Shown piece by piece: positions 36,827 through 49,464 of a stretch of 64,000 bases of DNA. The notes under the pieces are model-generated. The model was not told the origin of the DNA and did no database searches. It was given only the letters and a program-made list of their open reading frames with translations. Numbering within the stretch: position 1 is the first letter of the stretch; every line of letters starts with the position of its first letter. Source of the stretch: Allomyces arbusculus (taxonomy: Eukaryota > Blastocladiomycota > Blastocladiomycetes > Blastocladiales > Blastocladiaceae); contig JADHYV010000011.1 in assembly GCA_027604705.1 (NCBI GenBank), positions 451,903 to 515,902 of the forward strand. The letters run 5' to 3'. The position numbers and the translations under genes are program-made.

Positions 36827-38755
36827 GCTGGTCCAGCTGGATCGCGACTTGAAGCTGGTCGCTGCGGGCGGATCGACAGCGCGGCCGGGCGGCAAACCAT
36901 TCGCCTTGCAGTCGACTGGCGTTTGCAGCAAGTTGTGGGCGCTCACGCCGTGCAGGCGCTGCTCAGTGTTCGGCTGCAGATTAAGCCGACGGTGGTTGAA
37001 CAGGCTGCTTTGATGCACTGCCAACTCGCGTGTCGCAGTCACCTGATGGCAATCAGAGCAAAATCAAGGCCGTCGCGGCCAGCACTCTGCGCCATCTGCC
37101 GCTCGATGAGAATGACGCGGCAGAAGACATCGGCGAATTCAACTTGAGCCTCGCGTTTGGCGGCCATGTCAGTGGTTTTGCATGCACGCGCTCAGAAGCG
37201 TGGTGGCGGGCCGGTCCATCGATCTTGTTAGATTTCAGAGCCAGCAAAACGGGCCTGCGGGACGCCTTGACCGCGACGCACAGATCGGCCCTCACTCAAC
37301 CGCAATCGGACACTCCTCGTCGCTTCCGGCGGCCAATCCGGGAGCCAATCCGTCGACAGTTCCGACACTGTGGACGAGTTGAGCAGCAAATGTCGGCGCG
37401 ACGCAGTTCCAGACAAGCGGTGCCGTCCACAGCAAGTGTGTCGTCATCGCCGTGCAATCATGAGCGATGGGGGTGCCAGTGGAGGCCAGGCGCTTAAGGG
37501 TGTTGTTTGGGTGGAGAATGTAGCCCCTCGCGTTGCAGCTCACTCAATGTGGTGACGATTGCAACAAGACGTCCGCACTTGTGGATCCAGGGCGGGACGG
37601 GTATGATGGGAGATTACCCTCATCACAAGAATTTGGCCGACTGAGCAGTACAGTTGATCGGCATCATGAGAGTCGCGGAAAGCGTGCCGCTGTAATGCGC
37701 CTCGAGCAACAAAACGAGAAGAAATCACTTCGCCATGCATGCACACCTCTTCAATGAACTGCTTGGCTGCGAGCGAACAGGAACGCCGTGAAGTGGGTGA
37801 GCAGGTCATGTAGCGAGTGTAGATCCCTCGTCGATGCGCGAGTGTTGGCAGTAGGCCCAGACTCGAGCAGTGGTTGGTCGCAATTGTGGCGGGGCTCTCC
37901 ACCTCGCCGACAGCAGTGATGACGATGACAAGCAGAGGAGCTTGCTCTCAAGTCGGGATCGAACGCATTGTCGGTGTCAATAGTTGCGGACTCGGACACA
38001 CGCAGATCGAAGTCTTTGCCAATTTCTTGAGTTACGACAGCGTACCGTCAAAGTCCTCGGACAGCTTGAGCAACAGAAACTCTGATAACACGGAGTCGAG
38101 CCAAATAGACATGTCGGTCCAAACACGCGCAGGTACACATGCTTGGCGAAAGTGCGGGCATGGAGGTCACGTCCGGCTGGCGGTTCGGCGTGGGAACCGG
38201 GTTTCGGCCGCATCGCCCATTAGCGGGCAATTGTCGGCAATTGTGTCGCGACGAGCGAGCAAGAGGGGCGGGAAGAGTTGATAACGTGTTGAATAGGTCG
38301 TTCGCTTTTGCTGAATCAAGGTGTTCTCGAAACTGCCATGTCACTCGCTCATGACTATGACATGGCCGGCAGAACACAGTTACGCGTTCTCTCCAGCTCC
38401 GGCTCAGTTCACTCAAATGTCCTTGACGGCCTTCTAGCCCGCTTTCTATCGTCATGATGGCAATCGAGGTGTGCCTGACTTCGTCGGCGCGATGCGCGAA
38501 CCATGCGACCGCGTTGACCCTATCTCTGTGTCGAACTGAGCGCAATTCGAGAGGCCAGAAACAACAGTACTCGTCGACAAACAACAACAGAAGCGAACGC
38601 CATCATGTTCAACGGCATCGACAAGAACCCCCAACGAAACGACAGCAGCTGTAACCGCCTATTTCAACGGCGGCCGGCCGCTCTCTCTCTTTCTCTCTCT
38701 GATCGGCACAGACGATCCTCCCTCCTCACAGCCACACCAACGCGACTCGTCGCCT
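36827..38755. other. 1.9-kb interval without a supported gene
   Basis: It lies between the LRR protein gene and the UBC4 gene, both on the minus strand. The part nearest 37 kb may hold an unresolved 5' exon of the LRR gene: a short minus-strand frame from ATG ~37,166 (MAAKREAQVEFADVF) ends at a CAG|GTGACT donor, but its phase does not fit the next acceptor. Other open frames lack family features. Confidence 0.45.
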
Positions 38756-39680
<925 letters not shown>

Positions 39681-40041
39681 GGTGTTGCGTTGCGGGTAGA
39701 GAGGAGCGGTGTTGGAGGGCGGTACGCGGCGTGAGCAGCGGCTGCAGCAAGTCGACGGTTCCAAGCGGGCCACGCAGGAAGTGACGAGGAGGCGGCGGCC
39801 GAGAGATGGTTTGGTCGGGTTTGCTCTCGCGACGGCAGCGAACAAGCCAAAGCAACAGGTGCGCTCCCGGCCCAAGGGTCGCGCGCGCGTGGCCTGCGAC
39901 AGGCCTGGCATGTCACGATCGCCACCTTTCTGAGCGCGCCGTCCTGTCCCCCGCTGTCTCCCGGATCGCGAATCCGGATCCGCGCTCACAAATCCCTCCC
40001 CCTTTTAACGTAAACTGCTCGAAACAGCCTCCAACATAAAT
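39681..40041. other. UBC4 promoter region
   Basis: A 361-nt gap upstream of the UBC4 start and downstream of the POP4 stop. A G-run of about 12 preceded by GGGGGGGA (39,586-39,602) lies just inside the UBC4 first intron. No gene is seen in the gap. Confidence 0.5.
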
Positions 40042-41019
40042 TCACGCCATGTCGACCGTCGCGCGCGACTTCATCTTGCGCGCCGCGCGGTCGGCCGACC
40101 GGTAGGCCACCTGGTCGCCGTGCACCGTGTACTTCCACGTGCCCAGCACCACGGTCCACTGCGCGCCCGGCTTGGCCACCGTCACGACGCGGTTCGCTTC
40201 GGTCACGACCTTGAGCGTGCGTGCTGACTCTTGCACGACGATCCCGCTCACGCCTACCAGCGTTGGGTTCTTGGCGCGCGTCACCACCACCTTGGCCCCG
40301 TGCCAGTCGGCCTTCGCGACCGCCGCCGCACGCAGCGCTGCGTCGGCCATGCCCGCAACCAGATCGTCCATGTACGCGCGCCAGAGCGCGTGCAGCGGCG
40401 CGTACGTTGCGTACTCGCGCGCGACACCCGACGGGATCGCCGTCAACTGCATGCGCCGGCGCTCGGTCGCCGACAGCCGCTTGCGTCGTGCGTCGGCCTT
40501 GGCGGGTCGCGACCGGTGCTTGGATGGCCGAAACTCGTCGGGCAAGTTGTCGAGCGGCAAGGCCACGTCCGAGGCCACGCGGTCGGTCGTCGACTTGACA
40601 ATCCCGCCCTTGTTGGTGTGCGGCGACTCGGACGTTTCAATCGCGTGTTTGACAAACGTGTGCGCAAACGGCCGCCGCCGTCCTCGGTGGTCGACAACCG
40701 AAGGATCCTACTCCAAGCGCAGACTTTGTTCAGGATGGGTCCAGTGCATTGGATGGGCACCGTCATGACGGCAAAAAAATATAACGGACCTTGAGGTCGA
40801 ACGTGCCGTAGCGCTTGGGCAAGTGCTTGTACAGCTGGTCATCTTGCACCCGAAACAAATATAATTGTCAGACTTGGGGATCTCGGCGACCATGGTGCAA
40901 GCAGGAGAGCCGTGGGGCTGAATCATCCATGCTTGTTGGGAAGCAGCTTGGCGAGACGGACCTGGTGCGGTCGGGTTGGGTGCAGACGATGATGATGATG
41001 GCGCGCTGCTCGAGTCCAT
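40042..41019 (-). CDS. POP4: RNase P/MRP protein subunit POP4 (Rpp29)
   Basis: Exons 40962..41019, 40790..40842 and 40042..40707 (introns 119 and 82 nt) give 258 residues. The C-terminal half is the Rpp29/Pop4 Sm-like barrel: YAPLHALWRAYMDDLV, ADWHGAKVVVTRAKNPTLVG, GIVVQESARTLKVVTEANRV, VLGTWKYTVHGDQVAYRSAD. The N-terminal exons supply DDQLYKHLPKRYGTFDLK and RPFAHTFVKHA. The protein binds the catalytic RNA of RNase P (tRNA 5' maturation) and MRP (rRNA processing) in the nucleus. Both donors are GTCCGT. The ATG at 41019 is the first in frame; the frame is open upstream without another ATG. Confidence 0.93.
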
Positions 41020-41406
41020 GATGCTGGTGGGCAAACTGTTCCCGTAGTATTGCAGCAAGTTGCGGGAATAGAGAAATGGTCGTTCAGAGAGAACGATGAC
41101 GAATATCGACTCAAGCTGCGGTTGCTGCTTGTCTTTGGTGAGTCGAGCATGCTCTCAAGCCGATCAGAAAGAAATCACATTTGTCCTAAAACAACCGAAG
41201 AAATCTGGACGTGTTGCTCAGGGAATGATTGTTATTCACGGGCCTTTCGGGCCCGGGCAAGAGGAATAGGGACGAGATAGGAGCCACGATGGGCTCAGGG
41301 GATTAAAAAGATTGGGTGTAGTGATACTCACGGACAACGATCTCGAATTCATCGAAAACCAAAACAAAACGGCATGTGGCCAAACATTAGAAAAAATTGA
41401 ACAACG
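41020..41406. other. POP4 promoter and telobox-Myb 2 3' flank
   Basis: A 387-nt gap between two minus-strand genes. No coding exon, repeat or clear promoter motif is visible. Confidence 0.45.
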
Positions 41407-43274
41407 CTACAGCAGCGCCGGCATCATGGGCCCCATGGTGGGCCGGCCTCCGTGCGGCCACGCGAGCATCGCCGGCTCATCGTCGTGCATTCCGACCATC
41501 ATGGCGCCGAAGGGCGAGTTGCTCGACGAGAAATTCATGCTCGACCCGCGCCGTTGCTCCTCCATTCTCCTCCATGGGCATGACCCAGCGGCGGAGCCGC
41601 CATCCAATGCCGCGAGCCGATTCGCAACCGCAGCGCGATTCCGGCGCAAACTCGCCCAAGGACTGTTGTCGACAATCTCGTCAGCCGCAGGTGCGGCGGC
41701 AATTGTGGGTCGAGCTGCCAGCGCATCGACCGGGTACCGGCCCATGAGCGTGACCAAGTACTCGCGGTACACGCACTGCACCTGGCCCGCGGCAAATGTG
41801 CGTCCGTGCAAAATCGCCAACGTGCGCGCGCGCGTTTCCGGGTCAAGGTGGCGAATGGCCGTGACCAAATCGGCCACGGCCGGGCCGCGCGTGGCCACGA
41901 CTGCGGTCGCCAACGAGGACTGGGACGCGTCGACGCCTGCGGTCGTGAGCGCGTTCTTGAACGGGCACCGCGACGTGCCCGGCGCGGGCGTGGGCCGTGC
42001 GACCGCCTGAGCGTGGCACTTGCGCATCGCCGTGGACGCGACGGGGCACTGCGAAATCAATCCGGTCCACATGGCGCCGACCGACGCGGTCGAGTCGGTG
42101 CGCACAATGTGGTCGTTGGTCCCGCCGAGCGCACGCGCAGCCACGTCAAGCCGTTGCCGCACTTGCACAGCTGTTTCCGTGTCGTGTGGGAGCGACTGCG
42201 ACGCCGTCAGCGCCGTCGTTAGCGATTCCATCCACTGCCGGTTCTCTCCCTCGTCGCCCTCATCGTCGCTAAACTGTAGCAATTCAGCGAGCGGATCGGC
42301 GTCAACGAGTGCCGGTGGGCCCGACGTGGCGAGCCACGAGTCGGGCACGTCCTGGAACAGGTCCGACGCGAAGAGCCAGTCGCTCGGCTCGTCGGTGGGC
42401 CGTGGGCACAGTCCAGCGGCGGCGACCGCGTCGGGAGACCGCCACAGACCCGAAAACGGGCACATAGTGGGTGGAGCAGGAGATGGTGACATGGACGAGC
42501 TAGCCAATGACGAGGTGCTCGGCGTAGGCAACGACGGCGAGTCGCGGCCGTTGTTGGTTTCCTTACGGTGTGCGGGGATGGCGTGATCAACATCGTCATC
42601 TTCCCGCGCACGCTTTTGTGCTGTGCCGGAGACTGGAACGAGTGCGGCAAAGTGCGTGCCCGGAATCGGAACCCCGCGCATGTGCTTGGGCGCACGCGGG
42701 TTGTAGGCGCGCGGGAGGTGATTGACGTCGAGCGGGACCGGCGGGACGTGGGCGGGCCGGCGCGTCGTCATGCAGCGCCATCTGCGGGCGCAAGAATTTG
42801 ATGAGCGATGAGTCAAGATGATCCACAAAAGAAGAAATGACAAACGCACTTGTCCTTGAGATCGGCAGGACGGCGGCGCGGATCAAACGGTAGGTCCGGG
42901 TCAGCGACCATGGCCGACCACCCACCAACGCCGTGCCGCTGTACGCCGAGCATCAGCGCGGCGACCTCTTCGTCGGACCATGGGTGGCGAGCACGCTTGC
43001 CGTTTGTGGGTGCGAGTGCCGGCGCCGATGTGGGCGAGGGCTCAGCGGCGACCGTTGTCGCGGGTGTGGAAGTGGAGGGTGCGGTTCGGCCGGTCCTTGG
43101 ACAGACTCGAGCCGACGAATCTGATTCGGCAGCGCTGGCGGCGTGGACCGGAGTGTTTGCGGCAAAGACCGGTGCATACGAGGTGGGGACGTTGATCCAA
43201 GCGGGGTTCGTGGCAACGGCGGCGGCAGCGGCAGCGGCGGCGGCCCACGGGCAAGCGGGGTTGCTGGCCGACAT
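41407..43274 (-). CDS. Telobox-type Myb/SANT protein 2 (paralogue of the 9.6-kb gene)
   Basis: Exons 42850..43274 and 41407..42781 (intron 68 nt) give 599 residues. An Ala-rich N-terminus is followed by one Myb repeat at about residues 90-145: HPWSDEEVAALMLGVQRHGV, GGWSAMVADPDLPFDPRR, ADLKDKWR. The closing DLKDKWR matches the telobox signature, with Ala in place of the usual Val. The intron falls after the second base of the Lys codon in DLKDK, identical in place and phase to the last intron of Myb 1, which shows common descent; Myb 1 has two extra introns inside the repeat, or this copy lost them. The C-terminal 450 residues are Ala/Ser/Pro-rich with no second domain. The ATG at 43274 is the first in frame. 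Telomere or promoter binding is inference from the signature. Confidence 0.87.
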
Positions 43275-44302
43275 GGTTTGGCTGGACGGGGGTTGCGATC
43301 CAAATTGGTCCTTGTCGAGGCCGCTTGCAACGTTGAAATAGGCCACAGAAGACGTGCAGGAGAATGCAGCAAGTCGCGCGCACGGTGGAGCGGTACAGCG
43401 GCCGACAGCAGGTTCGGGGCCCGCGAGATTGGCGCAGCAGCGGGGCGGCGGAGGACGGGGGCTGGTTGCGAGTGATTGCTGTCGCGATCACGCCTTGCCA
43501 GTTGGGAGCGGACCGAAGTGCCTCTTGGCGCTGCCTCCTGTATTTATCTGCTGGGCGCGTGAGGGGTCGGCCACGCGTTACCGCTCCTCGTCGACGATGA
43601 TGGGCGGAAGAGGAGTCCCTTCCCCGCGGCGTCGCGCGGTTGCGACGGTGCTGTCCCCTTGGCGTCCTGCCGTCCCTTCCTTCCGACCATGAGCGGCCCG
43701 CGCGTGTGCACCTTAGTATGTACGCTCCCACCACCGCGCGTGGGGCGCTCGCCGACCCGCTCCTTGGTGGCGCCCCGAAACATCCCGTTGCCCGAATTTT
43801 GGTGCGGTTGTTGTTTTTCGCTGTGTGGTGGGGGGTGCACGTCCCCTTGTCCCCTCTGGCCGGTCGAGCATGTCCTCAACCACGCGCGGCCCGTGCGGCC
43901 GCAGTGAGATTGCATCAACAATCAACAGCTTGTCGGTCTATTGATTCTCCAACGCGCGTGCCCCACCACGCTGACCAAGCACACCTCGCCCACTTGGACA
44001 GTTGTGTCACTATCCAACGCGTCGTGCCTCGCGCTGCCTTACCATGATTGCCGCAGGAGTGACCGGTGACTCTGCTCCCTGGCGTGCAAAGTCGTGAACA
44101 GTGACCACACACGCGACGCGTCGCGACGCGTCCCACCTCATCTTACGCTGCGGAACGACACGGTGGCCACGCGGGCCTCCTCTCATCTCTTCCCCACCTT
44201 GTCCCGTCTGCCCATCGCCACGACATGCCGCGCATTTGATGGCCGCGGCACGCGTCCCGCATCTCACCGCCCCCCACTTGCGCGCGCACCTACCCGCTTT
44301 GG
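43275..44302. other. Myb 2 promoter and NAD kinase 3' flank
   Basis: A 1.0-kb gap. Open frames on both strands are short, change frame and have no recognisable domains. A TATTTAT-like stretch at 43,541-43,547 lies about 270 nt upstream of the Myb 2 start and could serve as a weak TATA element. Nothing else is seen. Confidence 0.45.
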
Positions 44303-45824
44303 CTAACAAGACGACGACGGATCCGTCGCGCCCGACGTGGCACCGTGCTCCATAAAGTTTTGGTTCCACCGGAGCCGCTCGTTGATGTTGGCCACCCAAT
44401 CGGCCCCACCCGCGCCCTCGACGTGCGAAATGTACGGCACGGGCTCGCCGCCGCCGTGAATCTGTCGGTCGTAGCACGATCAGTTCCTGCCAAAGCGGTT
44501 GCCAATCGGTGAATCCGTCGAGCTACGTACATGAACGGCGTCGTTGGGCGCGACTTGCCCAATCAGCTCGCCGTCGACCGACACGTCGAGCGAAACCGGC
44601 GCACGCAGACCTCTACCGGTCGCCTGCAGCGAAATCAAACTTGATTGCGGGAACAGCGCCGGTCGGAACGAGAGCGACCGTGGGCAAATAGGCGTCAAGA
44701 GAATGCCGGGGACCTCGGGATGCACGAGCGGGCCACCCGCTGAGAGCGAGTACGCGGTTGATCCGGTCGGCGTGGCAATAATGAGACTAGAAGACGAAGA
44801 AGATCAGTTTGTGGTTCTTGCACGGGAACGGTCGCTTCACAGCGTGGCTACGAACCCGTCTGCCTGCGATTGGGACAAGGAGGACCAGAGCGTCAGTTCT
44901 CGCCACAGCAAAAAACTGCAAGAACACCGTTCAACGTACAATCGCCTGCGTCAGGAGCTGACCATCGACACGGCAATCGATACTCGCCATGGCCGGGACA
45001 GGCGTGCGGTGCACCAGCACCTCGTTCATCACGTGCAGCTTGAGCGGTTTCGCTGCTGTCGCGAACGATTCCCCGTTCCCGCCCTTAGAGCGCGACGAAA
45101 CAAACTGGCGCACGGCCGCGGCCGACGTCAACGACGCCGGCGAGTCCCGCACAACGTGGCACACGAGCCGGTCGCGGTACGAGACGCGGATTGCGCCGTC
45201 GTAGGCACGGTTCAACACGCCCGGGAACTCGTCAATGCCTGTTTTTCGCAAGGAAAGGTACGGTCAGCGATTCCGCAAATGAATGAAGCCAGCAGAATGA
45301 GGCGAAAAGGAGCATACGGAACGGAGGGAGGAAGTTGAGCGTGCCAAGCGAAAACGACGCAACGGGCGGTACGGGTCCTTGGAACAGTGAGGAAACGTGG
45401 AGCAGGGTGCCGTCGCCGCCAAGCGCCACGACCAAGTGGATGTCCTTGGCGAGTGCACGTACCTCTACATCAACGCAACATTCAGGAGCATGCTCGAGCA
45501 TGTTCTTGCACCGAGCTCCGTAGAGAGAGCAATTAGGTACTCACCCGCACTCGACACCATGTCGCACGATTGCGCCAAGCGACGCATCGCATCGCCGTCC
45601 GGTCTCGGTTCGATATGGTCGGCGTCGGTGTGGACGCCTGGCGGCGGCGGTATGCGAGTTGTCGGAAGTTCGAGTAAGATTTGTGTGTCTGGGTGCTCGC
45701 GCCGGAGCCACGTTGCCATATCGGCGGCAGCGCGCAAAGTCCGCGGGTCGCCCGGCTTGCGGACCAGCAGGATACGGCGCAGGGCCCCGCCGAGAGCTGG
45801 GAAAATGGTGCGCGGCGGGAACAT
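44303..45824 (-). CDS. NADK: NAD kinase (ATP-NAD 2'-phosphotransferase)
   Basis: Six exons (45558..45824, 45318..45504, 44940..45238, 44856..44863, 44531..44786, 44303..44461) give 391 residues. The substrate-binding GGDGTLLHVSSLFQG motif (GGDG at about 118-121) is followed by VASFSLGTLNFL, KLHVMNEVLVHR, IDCRVDGQLLTQAIADG, LIIATPTGSTAYSLSAGGPL and a C-terminal ANINERLRWNQNF. The enzyme makes NADP from NAD and ATP. Exon 4 is only 8 nt (GCAGACGG); without it the ADG-LIIATPTGSTAY motif cannot be built. The first intron is read as 53 nt with a GTGTCG donor; a better-looking GTGAGT 12 nt downstream does not keep frame. The N-terminus (MFPPRTIFPALGGALRRILL) could be a weak organelle signal or cytosolic. 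Confidence 0.92.
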
Positions 45825-46193
45825 GGTGGGCGTGGTGTCGCGGTTGGTTGGAGCGGTGCTGGTAGCAGTTGGGCACCTGGTTGCTACGCGGCGCGCTCGA
45901 CCTCTAGAGAGAAGCGGGTCCGGCCGGGTCGAATGCCCATGGTGGTGGTTCCTCGTTTGTGTAAAGGACGTGCTGATCGGTATTTGCAGCGGTTGATCAA
46001 CAATGCGGACGATGGGACGCGCGTCGAGTCAAACCTGCAAATCCCACGTGCTCGTGCCGCACGACGCGTCCCGGCCAAATCAACTGGCGATCGAAATGGT
46101 GCTGAACCACCACCGCCCAATCCATGTTGCCATGTATTGTCGAGGTAGAAAGCGACAAAGGGGGGCCATAAGCGCCAAGGTGCGCGATGAAAT
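45825..46193. other. NAD kinase promoter, dehydrogenase 3' flank
   Basis: A 369-nt gap between two minus-strand genes. Long open frames crossing it belong to neighbouring shadows. No motif is recognised. Confidence 0.45.
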
Positions 46194-47563
46194 TTAAGAC
46201 TGCTTGGCCTTGCCTTGCCGGTACGCCGCCTGGCCGTACAGCGGCGCCTTGGCCTCGGGCAGGAACCCGTTGGCGTCCATGACCTGTCGTGGCCGCTTGT
46301 GAGACAAGGAGCGAACGTCTTGCCAGCTGGCTCACTGGAGAAAGCAGAGCGCGTACCCAGTGTCCGAAATCGTTGAGCCACAGCGGCACGGCGCGCGCAA
46401 TCAATGAAGTCCACACAAACGCCGGCAGCCACACGTCTTGCGCGCGGTTCTTTGTCAACACATCCACAATCGCGCTTGCCACATAGTCGGGCTCCAAGGA
46501 CGAGAGAATGAACGGGAACGCCGGTTTCACACTGGCAAACAGCGTCGTGTTGATGTGGGTTGGGCAAATGATGCTCGTCTTGATGTTGCTGGATGGAGGA
46601 TCGAGAGACGGTGAGCGTCATGTACGAGGTGCAAAACCGGGTGAAGGAGCGTGCATACGTGTACTGCAACTCTTGCCGAAGCGACTCGTGGAACCCGTAC
46701 AGACCCCACTTGGACGCGCAGTAGTCGGCTATGAACCAGAACGACGAGTTGGATCGCGTTGGAATCAAGGCTCGAGGATCGCCACTCAATGTAACGTACT
46801 CAACCACGCTAACCCAGTCAACCCAGCGGCCGACCCGACGTGGACAATGTGGCCTTCGTTGCGATCGAGCCAGTACTTCGTAAGCACGGCCCGCGTCATG
46901 GTCATGGGCGCGACGAGGTTCACGTCGAGCGTGCGCTTGACATCGGCCGTCGTCAAGTCGGTCAGGTACTTGCCCTGGACCATGCCGGCGTTATTGACGA
47001 CAAAGTCGGGCACGCGGCCAGCGTCGCGCACAATGGCGTCGAGCGTGGTCGCGATATGGTCGTGACAGGCCAGGTCGAGCTCATAGAGATGCACGCGTCC
47101 GCCGAGGTGCGCTGCCCACGACGCGGGTGGCACCGGGTTTCTGTCAATGACGGCGACGCGGATGGTCGGGCTCAGGTGGAGCAGTTGGTTGACGAGGCAC
47201 TCGCCGACGCCCTGGCAGCCTACGGCCGGGATCGTATTGACGGAGTGGTGAGCGAACAGTCCGGAGCATGGCGACAGCTGCAACAAGGATCGCACAACCT
47301 CCAGTCACGACGACGAGCCAGGGGCGTGCGTGCCACGCGATTTTGCGCCGCCAGTCGAGGACCTGGCGGATGGCGAGACCAACGGCGAGGACAGCGAGCG
47401 CCACGACCGAAAGCACGGCGAGCGTGACGACAAAGGCGCGCGTCACCGTTGGCACATCGAGCCCTTCCACAATGAGGCCAGCAGCCCTGGCCTTGTCGAG
47501 GAGGCCGGTGGCTGCGTCAAGGAGGCTGGTCGCCGAGTCGAAGAAATCTTTGAACGAGTCCAT
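46194..47563 (-). CDS. Membrane-anchored short-chain dehydrogenase/reductase (RDH10/HSD17B11-like)
   Basis: Exons 47299..47563, 46800..47219, 46665..46728, 46357..46588 and 46194..46283 give 356 residues. A hydrophobic segment at about 43-66 (AFVVTLAVLSVVALAVLAVG) anchors the protein. The Rossmann fold starts with VVVTGGCQGVGE (TGxxxGxG, residues 87-94). ELDLACHD and FVVNNAGMV follow, then GHIVHVGSAAGLTG with the catalytic Ser and YCASK (Tyr231, Lys235). IKTSIICPTHINT is typical of the classical SDR16C/17-beta group, which acts on retinoids, steroids or other lipid alcohols on the ER or lipid droplets. The ATG at 47563 is the first in frame; its 5' side faces a divergently transcribed membrane protein gene. 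Confidence 0.9.
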
Positions 47564-48177
47564 TTGCCAAGATCGCGTCGGGTGCCGCCAGGAGCAGCGC
47601 AATGTGCACGAGAGTGTCCTGCGTGCTGGAGAGTGTCGTGCGTGCCGGAGGGTGTCGTGCGTGCCGGAGAGTTGCTGTTGCGCGGTGACAAGTGGTTTGG
47701 GTCGGTCGCCGCGCCAAGTCAGCCCTTGTCGTGTCGCTGCAGCGCGTCGAGGCGTGGCCCCATGGTCGTCCGTTGGCCGGGTCGCGGCTGGCCGAGACGG
47801 TGGGCGTGGTGATGTTGCCGTGGGCTGCCATGGGGTCGTGTCGTCGTGAGAGACGCCAGACGTCGACTTTGATTATTGGCGATTTTTGGCGATTTTTGGT
47901 GCCGGCCGCAACTCGCGTCGACTCTCCAGTCCCCTCTCTCGTCGCTTTCGTCGACCTCGTCGCTCCTCCCCCTCGTTCGTGTCCTCTCGTCGTCGTACTT
48001 CCCGCACTCGTCGCAGCACACGCGACCGCACCGATCCCTGCGCTTGCGAGCGCGTCACTGTGGCCCGCAACCGTCCAACAGGATTCTTCGTCGTCGCCCT
48101 GACCCGTCGCGACATCTCGATCCACTTCGCGCAACGACCGCGTCGCCGTCTTGTCCTTCTCGCATTCCGCATCCATC
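47564..48177. other. Divergent intergenic region with a 19-bp tandem repeat
   Basis: This gap should contain promoters for the dehydrogenase (minus) and the membrane protein (plus). Besides the tandem repeat listed separately, a GGCGATTTTT motif occurs twice in a row at about 47,877-47,897. No gene is seen. Confidence 0.5.
47611..47667. repeat. Three tandem copies of a 19-bp unit
   Basis: Units at 47611..47629, 47630..47648 and 47649..47667 read AGAGTGTCGTGCGTGCCGG with two changes in the first and one in the third. The array starts about 50 nt upstream of the dehydrogenase ATG, so it may lie in its 5' untranslated region or promoter. Confidence 0.85.
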
Positions 48178-49464
48178 ATGGGCGTCTTTAGCAAGGTGCG
48201 CTCCGCGCGCGATCTGTGTGGATTAAGACGCCAACGATGCGGATCTGACCCACCAACGTGCGCCGTGAATGTAGAAAAAGGACAAGGACAAGGACGACGC
48301 GCCCAAAAAGGACAAAAAGGAAGACAAAAAGGATGATTCGAAAAAGGACAAGCAGGACAAGGACAAGGACAGCAAAAAGGCGGCGGCCGCGGGAGTGCGA
48401 GCAGCACCAGCGACCTCGACGGCCCCAACGCCCGTTCACATTTCGGCCTCGGCCCCCGTCTCGCCCATCAGCGCCACGACCACGGCCGTCGGCACGCCCA
48501 CGTCCCCTGCTGGTGCCGCACTGACCAAGGCACCGGCTTCGCTCCACGACGATGGGTTGGTCATGCACTCGGCGCCCGTCACGCCCGTGACCGTGCAGGT
48601 CGAGCACGCCGAAGTCAAGGCCTCCAAACACGATCTGAAGATGACGCCCACCGCGTCCAACGAGGTCGTGGCCGTGAACTTGCCGTCGGGCGCCGACGAG
48701 ACGGGAGCCGGCGGCCTGCCCGAGAAACCGCGCGTCAAGTGCTGCTTGGTCGTCGACATGCCTATGTCGATTGTGCTCATGATCGTCGTGCTGCTGGTAC
48801 GCTCTCCTTATCCACCCTCCGCGCTCGCTGGTTTCCGTTTCCGCGCCGCATTTTGACCGACCAGGGTGATGCGGTAGTGCAACGATATTTGGTTCGCATG
48901 GTACTCGATGACGCAGGCCAACCAGACATCCGGGTTCACGCAGCTGCTGCGCACGGCCTGGAACAACGATGGCATGCTCGCGGCCGCCGCCAAGCTGCGC
49001 CATGTGACTATGCTCTTCAACGCCAATGTCGGCATTGCCGTCGCCGACATGATCGTGACGCTGCTCGGGCTCGCCGGTGTCGACGGAGTACGTTATCCAT
49101 TCATTGCACCCGCATGGATCGCTCCGTCTGCCGATTGGGTGACCGAACTGACGCTTTATTCTTTTCGTACGCTCGCAACTAGGAATCGTTCCCGCTGTTT
49201 GCCACGTTCACGGCCTGGAAGACGCTGCAATTTGTCTACTCGGTGGCCACTTCGATCGTGACCGTGGTCCTCGTCGGGTCGGCCAACAAGTCGTTGCCCG
49301 CGACGATTGGTGCGTCGGTGCGGCAAACAGTCATGTGGGAAGTGGGCGTGTCGACGGCCGGGCTTGTGCTCGAGCTCTACTTTTTGGTGTTCATGGGGCT
49401 CTACGTGCAGTACCTGCACCGGTTGCAGCAGTACCGCATCGCGGCCTCGGGCGGCAAGGTGTGA
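48178..49464 (+). CDS. Unknown membrane protein with about four transmembrane segments
   Basis: Exons 48178..48195 (18 nt, MGVFSK), 48275..48796, 48878..49087 and 49183..49464 give 343 residues. The start is the ATG that precedes a GTGCGC donor; the next exon opens with a Lys/Asp-rich run (KKDKDKDDAPKKDKKEDKKD). After a Thr/Ala/Pro-rich stretch the C-terminal half is hydrophobic: MSIVLMIVVLL-CNDIWFAWY, ANVGIAVADMIVTLLGLAGV, TLQFVYSVATSIVTVVLVG and VSTAGLVLELYFLVFMGLYV, suggesting four helices with a cytosolic N-terminus. A CC pair lies before helix 1. MGVFSK could be N-myristoylated, and the CC could be palmitoylated, but neither is certain. No family is recognised. Confidence 0.75.

Noticed and set aside
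37053-37295. Short minus-strand frame and a MAAKREAQVEF exon candidate upstream of the LRR gene
   Set aside because: The donor phase does not fit the next acceptor, so a 5' exon of the LRR gene cannot be supported.
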